34,065 nt of DNA, taken from positions 1-34,065 of IMG/VR virus record IMGVR_UViG_3300046794_000137. One strand, 5' to 3'. The notes beneath the pieces are model-generated. The model was not told the DNA's origin. It saw only the letters and a program-made list of their open reading frames with translations, and ran no database searches. The number at the start of each line of letters is the position of its first letter. Position 1 is the stretch's first letter. The position numbers were made by a program, and so were the translations under genes. Below are positions 28,501 through 34,065 of this stretch, piece by piece. The DNA comes from a virus.

Positions 28501-31500
28501 GCGACAGAGTCACCAAAGCGATCAACGACATGCAGGACGCCGAGGATCGCCGGGACGTGGCCAAGACTGCAGCCGCGATGAAAGTCGAAGTTGACCAAAC
28601 CCTGGCCCAGGCCAAGGCCACGCTTCAGGGCTCCGACGCGCTCGAGATCTACAACGTCAACAAGTCGATGCAGGTTGAGTTGGCGGGTAAAAACATTCAG
28701 TACGGCAGCAAGGAGTACGACCAGCTGCTGAAGCAGACCAAGGCGCAACTGGAGGCCAACAAGGCACTCGAGGCCGCGAACAAAGCTAACGACCTGGTCG
28801 ACCGGCTGAATCCGCAAATCAAGCTGCTGAAGGAATACACTGAGGACCAGAAGGCCCTCAACGATGCAATCTCGATGTACCCAGAGAAAGCAGACCTTTA
28901 CCGCGAGTCGTTGGTAAAACTCGGGCAGGAATACGGCGACAACCAGGCGAAACTAACGGTCTGGGGCCGCCTGACTGAGGGAGCCATTGACCGCATCGAC
29001 AAGTCGTTCGCTGATGCCTGGCTGAACATCGATAAGGGCTTCAAGGGCTTTTCCGAAAGTTTGCTCGATGGATTTAAGCAGTTCCTGGCCGAATTGGCCC
29101 ACGAAGCAATTACCAAACCGATTGTTATCAGTTTCGCGAACTCGCTGCTGGGCACCAACAAATCCGGCGGCGTTGGTGATGTAATCAGCGCCCTCAGCGG
29201 CGACAGTTCTAGCGGCAGCACCAGCGGCCTCGCCTCTGTGGCCAACAAGCTGTACAGCGCCTACAACATCGTCACCGGCGTGGGCGCCAAGGTTGTCGCG
29301 GGCTATGCCGAGGGCGGCGTTACCGGTGCTGCAAAAGCTGGCGTCAGCTATTACGGAGATAAACTCAGCACACTCTACGACATCGCCAAGGGCGGCATGG
29401 CCACGTTGTTGGGCCAGCAGACCGCGCTGCAAATCGCGCAGCAGGCGGCAACTCAGGCAGCACTGAACTACGGCGTCACCCAGGGTGTGGCTAGTACCGT
29501 GGGCCAGTTCACTCTCGATGCCGCAGGCCAACAGATCGCGGCCGGCTTGGTGCAGCAGGCAGCCACCGAGGGAGTAGCCTCGGCGGCCGCCACCCAGGGT
29601 GCAAGCAGCGGCGCGACAAGTGCTCTGGGCAGCGCCGCCTCAATGTGGCCGCTGGCTGTCCTCATGGGCATGATCCAGTCGGGCAAGTTGTACAGCGCGG
29701 GTGTGCGTCCTGACGCTGGTGCGATGTACGACAGCGCTGGCGGCACCGGGCTGGGCAAGGTCGTGATGAGCATCCCGACCCTGACCGCAAAGGCATTCGA
29801 AATCGTCGATGGCGCCTTGAGCAAGATCGTTGGTGGCAAGGCTGCGGCGATTCTCACCGGATCCACGTTGTATCAGGCGGTGTGGAGCAAAGTCGGTAGC
29901 AAGTTGTTCGGCAGTGGTTACGAAACCAAGGACGCTGGCATTCAGTTGGCGGTCAAGTCGGGCGAATTTGATGCCCTGCAGTACACGAAACAAAAAAAGA
30001 AGGGCGGTCTGATTTCGGGCAGTTCCAAAACCCGCTATCTGTACAACGACCTGCCGGACGATACGCAAGACGCGCTCGGCAGCGAGTACAACACCACGGT
30101 AATGGGCGCTATGGCGCTATTCACACAGCTGGGCGTCAAGCTCAACGACAGTGTGCTCGATGGCCTCAACATGGCGTCGTCGCAGATCAGCACCCAGGGT
30201 AAAACCTCGGAGCAGATCCAGGCTGAAGTGGATCACTGGTTCGCGCTGCTGGGCGACCAGGTAGTTGTGGCGGTCTCCAAGGCGACCGACGCGGGCGTCA
30301 GCGGCTTCAGTTACGTCGGCTTGCAGGCCTTCGTGAAGAACCTGTATGACGTGAACACCATGCTGAAGCATGTCAACGTGGGTCTCTACGACATGTCCGT
30401 GACTGGCGGCTTCATGGCCGAGCAGCTATCTGCCATGGGCGGCGGCTTTGAGGAGTTGCAGAAATCTGTCAGCGCCTATTACGACGCTTTCTTCTCCGAC
30501 AACCAAAAGTCGATCGACACCATCAGCGATATCCAGGACGTTTTCGACGGCCTGAATATCACGCTCCCAGACAGCCGCGATGGGTTCCGGGCCATGGTCG
30601 AGGGCATCGACAAGTCCACCGAGGCTGGCCGCCAGATGTTCGTCACGCTGATGACCCTCGCCACCGCAGCGGACCAGGCCTACGACATTATGGAGGCCCG
30701 GCAGAAGACGTATTACAGCGCCTTCTACAGCGAGTCGGAGAACACCGCGCGCACCGTTGCGGACGTTACCGCCGAATTCAAAAAGGCGAACGTTGCTCTG
30801 CCGGCAACCCGAGACGGGTACAGGGCAATTGTCGACGGTATCGACCGGACAACCGAGTCCGGCAAGACGCTCTACAACACCATGATGGCCCTGGCCGGAT
30901 CGGCGGACACGTTCTACAAAGCCCAGGAACAGGCCCAGTCTGCCGCGCAGGCCGCCGCTATCGCGGGTGCGAGCAACGCAATGAGCGCGCTGCAACGGGC
31001 AGTCACCGCTGAGAAAAATTCGCTCACCGCCGCGTACAACGCTCGGGTGGCATCGCTGAACGACATGCTGTCGACGGCGCAGGCCAGCGTGACCGGGCTG
31101 ACCAACACCGGCACCGCGCTGGAAACCGCGCTGAAGTCGCTAAACGGCACGTCTGAAACCACCGTGAAGATGCTGCGCGAGCAGGCTAAGGCAACGCTCC
31201 AGAATGCGCTGGCCACTGCCCAGGGCGGCGGCTCGCTTGTCGGCTTTGATGGCCTGGACGACGCTCTGACGTCGGTCAGCACCAACACCACCGACATGTA
31301 CGGGTCGCTCGAGGACTTCACCCGGGAGCAAGGCCGCACGGCGAACGTGGTCGCTCAGCTCAACGCCATCAACGGCATACAGCTGACGGCCCAGCAGCAG
31401 CTATTGAAGAGCGTGCAGACTCAAATCGCCGACGCGAAGGATCAGTTCGACCTGCAGATGGCCAAGCTGGACGATCAGCTCGACGCCGCTCAGAAGCAGC

Positions 31501-32108
31501 TGGACGCACTGAACGGTATCGACAATTCGGTCGTGAGCGTTGCCGAGGCGCTGAACGCTTTCAACGCGGCAGTGCAGTCGGCAATTGCAGCGGCAGCGGC
31601 AGCCGCGGCTAAACCCTCGACCCCAGCGGCCGGTGCGTCAACTGGCTATACCGGCTCTGGCGGGGGCGTCGGCTACAACGATATCAACGCCATCTACAAC
31701 AACGTGCTGGGGCGGGATGCGTCGGTTTCCGATGCCTCGTACTGGGCCGGGCTGGCAGCGGGTAAGACCGCTGCTGAACTGGCCGCAGCGATCAAGGCTG
31801 ATGCAGTCACGAACGGCGAAATCAAAGGCTATGCCTCGGGCGGCTTTCACTCGGGTGGCCTGCGCCTTGTCGGCGAAAACGGGCCTGAGCTGGAAGTTAC
31901 CGGCCCGTCGCGGATTTACAACGCCAGTCAGACGGCCGCCATGCTCAATGGTGGCAACGACAACCCGGCGCTGTTGGCTGAGATTAGAGAGCTGCGCGCA
32001 GAGAATCAGCGCGGGCAATTCCAGATCGCCAAGTACAGCCAGAAGGTGGCGCAGCTGCTGGAGAAATTCGATAACGAAGGCATGCCACAGGAGCGGGATT
32101 ACGCATGA
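25596..32108 (+). CDS. Tape measure protein
   Basis: 2170 residues, predicting a long tail. The N-terminal tape measure domain (about 60-260, with GVLRGEELNSVMEQAPALAQ and MGVSVGALRSLGAAGKLTAD) is followed by long Ala/Gln/Lys-rich coiled coil, hydrophobic stretches near 510-545 (GGGLLGLLTGPVGLIAMAGL), a large helical region, a 78-residue tandem duplication (about 1628-1783), an Ala-rich linker, a DUF4214-like motif (IYNNVLGRDASVSDASYWAG, about 2030-2050) and a Gly-rich end with GLRLVGENGPELEV. It sets tail length and probably inserts in the host membrane at DNA injection. A GGAGAAAG site precedes the ATG. Confidence 0.95.
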   Translation: MAGQEVQGMLIRLEATTAQLRQEMARADSTVAQVSGRIDSQLSRVDSAFDQVGQSARAAGDLVKTALAGAVSAAGLSELLRHAEAYTTVANRLKLVTTNATEFTAAQRAVFDIAQRSGQPLTTTAELYQRIATNQKELKLSGQGVAGIVETIAKTMVISGSSTESANAALIQLGQAFASGVLRGEELNSVMEQAPALAQAIAKGMGVSVGALRSLGAAGKLTADSVVKALQAQASAVNEQFGKMQNTVSTGMTRLDNSATNLIGKFDQATSTSSKLSDVLTGMAKSLDSVSANGASFADTVARVSNVAETLAVVIGARLAVSAGQAALSFVSATKASIEQTAALIRATIAADAAVVADAATAKQAVLTAQSRQADAKAMLERAGVELATAEQKVAADRMRQASEIGNMKFTQAALTSERQLELVRHSAQITDVGRAQSVARMGELRQAETAMINQVRAAEIALAETTVATSVEIQAAYQAKTAAAAGYAETKLATNEAIAVSERTAAAATVTSRSVAGLSAAGGGLLGLLTGPVGLIAMAGLVAVSFLNFGSSADTATKALIDQNLTVVDSIAKFKELGEAQRTLQVSTWTEKQTEALNDVSKALNEYSLRGQEAFYNLGMAGTQGAETFVKMMDEVRAGSRSLDSVTQWVKENSAILPQYKTMLEQTAAAYEINGVKADKYGKLLSQVGTATTSVTIETGKLAEAQQVSSGQSAANVAAWDKYYAQLIKTRDLLGANTEAEAAYTAARMGATPAQVAAAKLIGEQTDTLKAYQEAIKQSNEVEKAALKIKLASLYAAEDAQNEAAAAQKKALEDTAKAAEASAGRQVTAMQQVIDQTLRVVQGQSLLLVQPQKQNNLSGAALLTFGGATPTAPVVPKASPDERAAAAIAQLDATTEANKRVDKAANAAAAALKAQAKALQDLLDKSGISTKAANDMADAYLGGADNVRAMTIQQKIEEELLKTGAGARDRVTKAINDMQDAEDRRDVAKTAAAMKVEVDQTLAQAKATLQGSDALEIYNVNKSMQVELAGKNIQYGSKEYDQLLKQTKAQLEANKALEAANKANDLVDRLNPQIKLLKEYTEDQKALNDAISMYPEKADLYRESLVKLGQEYGDNQAKLTVWGRLTEGAIDRIDKSFADAWLNIDKGFKGFSESLLDGFKQFLAELAHEAITKPIVISFANSLLGTNKSGGVGDVISALSGDSSSGSTSGLASVANKLYSAYNIVTGVGAKVVAGYAEGGVTGAAKAGVSYYGDKLSTLYDIAKGGMATLLGQQTALQIAQQAATQAALNYGVTQGVASTVGQFTLDAAGQQIAAGLVQQAATEGVASAAATQGASSGATSALGSAASMWPLAVLMGMIQSGKLYSAGVRPDAGAMYDSAGGTGLGKVVMSIPTLTAKAFEIVDGALSKIVGGKAAAILTGSTLYQAVWSKVGSKLFGSGYETKDAGIQLAVKSGEFDALQYTKQKKKGGLISGSSKTRYLYNDLPDDTQDALGSEYNTTVMGAMALFTQLGVKLNDSVLDGLNMASSQISTQGKTSEQIQAEVDHWFALLGDQVVVAVSKATDAGVSGFSYVGLQAFVKNLYDVNTMLKHVNVGLYDMSVTGGFMAEQLSAMGGGFEELQKSVSAYYDAFFSDNQKSIDTISDIQDVFDGLNITLPDSRDGFRAMVEGIDKSTEAGRQMFVTLMTLATAADQAYDIMEARQKTYYSAFYSESENTARTVADVTAEFKKANVALPATRDGYRAIVDGIDRTTESGKTLYNTMMALAGSADTFYKAQEQAQSAAQAAAIAGASNAMSALQRAVTAEKNSLTAAYNARVASLNDMLSTAQASVTGLTNTGTALETALKSLNGTSETTVKMLREQAKATLQNALATAQGGGSLVGFDGLDDALTSVSTNTTDMYGSLEDFTREQGRTANVVAQLNAINGIQLTAQQQLLKSVQTQIADAKDQFDLQMAKLDDQLDAAQKQLDALNGIDNSVVSVAEALNAFNAAVQSAIAAAAAAAAKPSTPAAGASTGYTGSGGGVGYNDINAIYNNVLGRDASVSDASYWAGLAAGKTAAELAAAIKADAVTNGEIKGYASGGFHSGGLRLVGENGPELEVTGPSRIYNASQTAAMLNGGNDNPALLAEIRELRAENQRGQFQIAKYSQKVAQLLEKFDNEGMPQERDYA
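30477..30940 (+). repeat. Internal 78-residue duplication in the tape measure protein
   Basis: Two copies start at 30477 and 30711, exactly 234 bases apart. Shared features: YYDAFFSD/YYSAFYSE, LPDSRDGFRAMVEGIDKSTEAG versus LPATRDGYRAIVDGIDRTTESG, then an aromatic-spaced helix. Sequence has diverged at DNA level. Confidence 0.85.
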
Positions 32109-33007
32109 GGCTCATCAAACCGGTGGAGATCACCGAGGCGAAGCTGATCAGCAGCAACGTCCCCGAAAGCGATTACCCGGCCTGGTCGGCAACGGCAACG
32201 TACGCCATCGCCGCCCGGGTGCTGCTGGCCCACAACATCTGGGAAGCCCTCGCGGCGGTGCCCGCCGGCGTAAAGCCAGGTGAGGAGGTTGTAACGGCAA
32301 CGGCTCCGGCCAAGTGGCAACTGATCGGCGCCGACAATCGCTGGCGGATGTTCGACGCCAAGGTCGAATCGCTGACCACGAACGCCGGTACGATCGCCGT
32401 GCGGCTGCGGCCTGGCGCGGTGGTCAACTCGCTGGCGATGTTCAATGTCACCGGCCGCACCGTCACCGTCACGATGGTGGACCCGCTGGAAGGGGAGAAG
32501 TACCGCCGGGTTATCACCTTGGTCGATGCCGGGGTGACTAACTGGTATGACTACTTCTTTTCCGAGATCGATATCCGGACTGACCTGGTGCTACTCGATA
32601 TGCCCGCCTATGGGTCTGCTGACATTCTAGTGACAGTCGACGCTGGATCGTCCACGGCGGCAGTCGGACACATTGTGATCGGGGCCTGGAAGGCTATCGG
32701 CGATGCGCTTTATGGCAGCTCGGTCGGCATTAACGACTACAGCCGCAAGTCCACTGACGAGTTCGGCAACACCACCGTTGTCCTGCGCTCTTACTCAAAT
32801 CGGGCAGAGTTCGATATCTCACTCGAAACAGCGCAGGTAGCAAAGGTCCGACGCCTGCTCGCGGACCAGCGCGCCATCCCGACCGTCTGGATTGGGGAAG
32901 AAACTTACGAGTCGACGATCCTGTTCGGCTTCTACAAGGACTTCAACATAGTGCTGGCCGGGCCGGTTCTGTCCTCCGGAACTATCACTATCGAAGGCCT
33001 GGTGTAG
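32105..33007 (+). CDS. Tail protein downstream of tape measure (tail tip/hub candidate)
   Basis: 300 residues, ATGA-coupled to the tape measure gene. Begins MRLIKPVEITEAKLISSNVP; the middle has beta-rich sequence (NAGTIAVRLRPGAVVNSLAMF, VTVTMVDPLEGEKYRRVI) and the end YESTILFGFYKDFNIVLAG resembles distal tail or tip proteins. Position immediately after the tape measure argues for a distal tail or tip role; the family is uncertain. A small promoterless gap (33008-33052) leads to the fibre gene. Confidence 0.75.
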   Translation: MRLIKPVEITEAKLISSNVPESDYPAWSATATYAIAARVLLAHNIWEALAAVPAGVKPGEEVVTATAPAKWQLIGADNRWRMFDAKVESLTTNAGTIAVRLRPGAVVNSLAMFNVTGRTVTVTMVDPLEGEKYRRVITLVDAGVTNWYDYFFSEIDIRTDLVLLDMPAYGSADILVTVDAGSSTAAVGHIVIGAWKAIGDALYGSSVGINDYSRKSTDEFGNTTVVLRSYSNRAEFDISLETAQVAKVRRLLADQRAIPTVWIGEETYESTILFGFYKDFNIVLAGPVLSSGTITIEGLV

Positions 33008-33052
33008 CAGTTTCAACATACTTTGCTTGTTCAATATTGAAGGAATTACTCA

Positions 33053-34065
33053 ATGGCAGCTCCTGCAATTGCTGCGCTTCCGGCTGCGCCAACGCGCGGC
33101 GATGCGCCGACTGATTACTCGTCGAAGGCTGACACTTTTACAGCTGCCCTTCCGCCGTTTGGCGTCCAGGTAAACACGGCAGTAAGCTGGATGGCCGATA
33201 CCATGGCCGCGACCTTGGATTACAAGAACGCTGCTGCGGCAAGCGCAAATCTCGCCTCGCTTGCCGCGCAAACCGCAGCAACGCAGGCTGCCTTGGCTGC
33301 ATCCGGTGGAGCTGCGCAGGTTTCACTGGCGGCGACCCAGGCGCAGAACGCAGCACAGAGCGCTACTAACGCGCAGACTTACGCTGCGGCCGCAGGCTCC
33401 GCAGCAGGTATTCCCACGTTTACCGGCCACGATGCTTTCGACGTACTGCAGATCAACTCAGGTAAAACTGGCGTGCAGTGGGGCAAGGCTGGGCAGGCCG
33501 TGGGTGATATCCTGGTAACGGCCAGGACTCCGGATGCAACTTACGCTGCGGGCAATCGCACAGTGTACGCAAAGACTCAATTTCCCGACTTGGCAACCTT
33601 GCTGGGCTCTCTAGCGGACGCTGACCGTTCGACTGTAACTGTCGCCAGTATTGATCCTACAGTTCCAGCGGAGACCACCAGCTATCTACAGATAGCACAG
33701 ACGGACAATAGCAGTCTGATAATTGCGTTGATTAGCAACTCACCATTTCCTTGTGTAACGTCTACTGATAAGGGCGCTACATGGACTAGACGACTTACTG
33801 GATTTGCGGCGCTGCCTTACCAACTCGCTTGCGGAAACGGAATGTTTGTCGCAACATTTGCAAGCTCGGCAGTCATCCAGACATCCACCGACGGCGTGAC
33901 ATGGACTTCTCGCTCTTTGGGGGCAACAGTTCAATCACCTGCCATATTTTGGACTGGTACGATATTTATCGTCTGGTCTATCGGTACTACAGGAGGTACA
34001 TTTTATACCTCACCTGATGGCCTGACATGGACTACACGCAGCACCTTCACTACTGTTGGCGCCAC
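33053..34065 (+). CDS. Tail fibre-like protein with Asp-box repeats, 3' end outside window
   Basis: ATG 33053 with AAGGA about 10 bases upstream; the frame stays open to the window end (337 complete codons). The N-terminal part begins MAAPAIAALPAAPTRGDAPT and is Ala-rich and collar-like (residues about 60-120, AAQTAATQAALAASGG), followed by a short globular segment with VGDILVTARTPDATYAAGN. After that, Asp-box (BNR) motifs appear: STDKGATWTRR, STDGVTWTSR and SPDGLTWTTR, implying a beta-propeller that may bind or cut surface glycans. The Asp-box part looks AT-richer than the neighbouring structural genes, hinting at exchange of the receptor-binding module. Confidence 0.85.
   Translation, partial: MAAPAIAALPAAPTRGDAPTDYSSKADTFTAALPPFGVQVNTAVSWMADTMAATLDYKNAAAASANLASLAAQTAATQAALAASGGAAQVSLAATQAQNAAQSATNAQTYAAAAGSAAGIPTFTGHDAFDVLQINSGKTGVQWGKAGQAVGDILVTARTPDATYAAGNRTVYAKTQFPDLATLLGSLADADRSTVTVASIDPTVPAETTSYLQIAQTDNSSLIIALISNSPFPCVTSTDKGATWTRRLTGFAALPYQLACGNGMFVATFASSAVIQTSTDGVTWTSRSLGATVQSPAIFWTGTIFIVWSIGTTGGTFYTSPDGLTWTTRSTFTTVGA

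Overview
The window is one continuous stretch of a temperate, lambda-like siphovirus genome, almost certainly a prophage or phage of Pseudomonas (fluorescens/putida-type base composition, Pseudomonas-like codon use and strong GGAG-type ribosome binding sites). It has a lambda-like early region joined to an HK97-type head and tail region. No rRNA, tRNA, IS element or CRISPR array was seen. Family names come from reading the protein sequences, not from searches.

Left arm (1-6986, mostly minus strand): early-left accessory genes. In transcription order these are two small ORFs with duplicated leader hairpins, three small ORFs (two DNA-binding-like), a hypothetical gene, a C5-cytosine methyltransferase with an eightfold repeated internal segment, and two further small genes. 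Two AT-richer genes on the opposite strand (3126-4486: a two-helix membrane protein and a zinc-ribbon DUF4145 protein) look like an acquired lysogenic-conversion or defence cargo. The leftward promoter lies at 6987-7015, and its roughly 560-base leader carries an rRNA-type BoxA, so this operon is probably read under antitermination.

Immunity region (6987-8692): a self-cleaving S24-type CI repressor is flanked by two operator clusters built from GTTTA(T/C) half-sites (OL and OR), followed by a Cro-like gene, a CII-like gene and a terminator. Replication and recombination (8719-13771): a Rha/KilAC antirepressor, a lambda O-like initiator with an iteron origin inside its gene, a lambda P-like helicase loader, a YbcO-type nuclease, RusA, a tyrosine integrase in an unusual central position, a zinc-finger protein and a Q-type late antiterminator. 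Most of these genes overlap by GTGA or ATGA.

Late region (13777-34065): a putative late promoter and two leader terminators (the Q target), holin and nested Rz/Rz1 spanins with no endolysin, a P-loop protein, an HNH nuclease, a probable cos site, then TerS, TerL, portal, ClpP-like protease, major capsid protein, connectors, tail tube, tail chaperone with a -1 frameshift site, a membrane/zinc-ribbon moron with its own terminators, a very long tape measure protein, a tail protein, and the start of an Asp-box tail fibre cut by the window end.

The genes work together as a classical lambdoid switch: CI/Cro at OL/OR, left and right early operons under antitermination, O/P replication from an internal iteron origin, Q-dependent late expression, and HK97-type cos packaging. 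The points most worth following up are the repeat-expanded methyltransferase, the BoxA and leader hairpins of the left operon, the 3126-4486 cargo pair, and the moron beside the tape measure gene.
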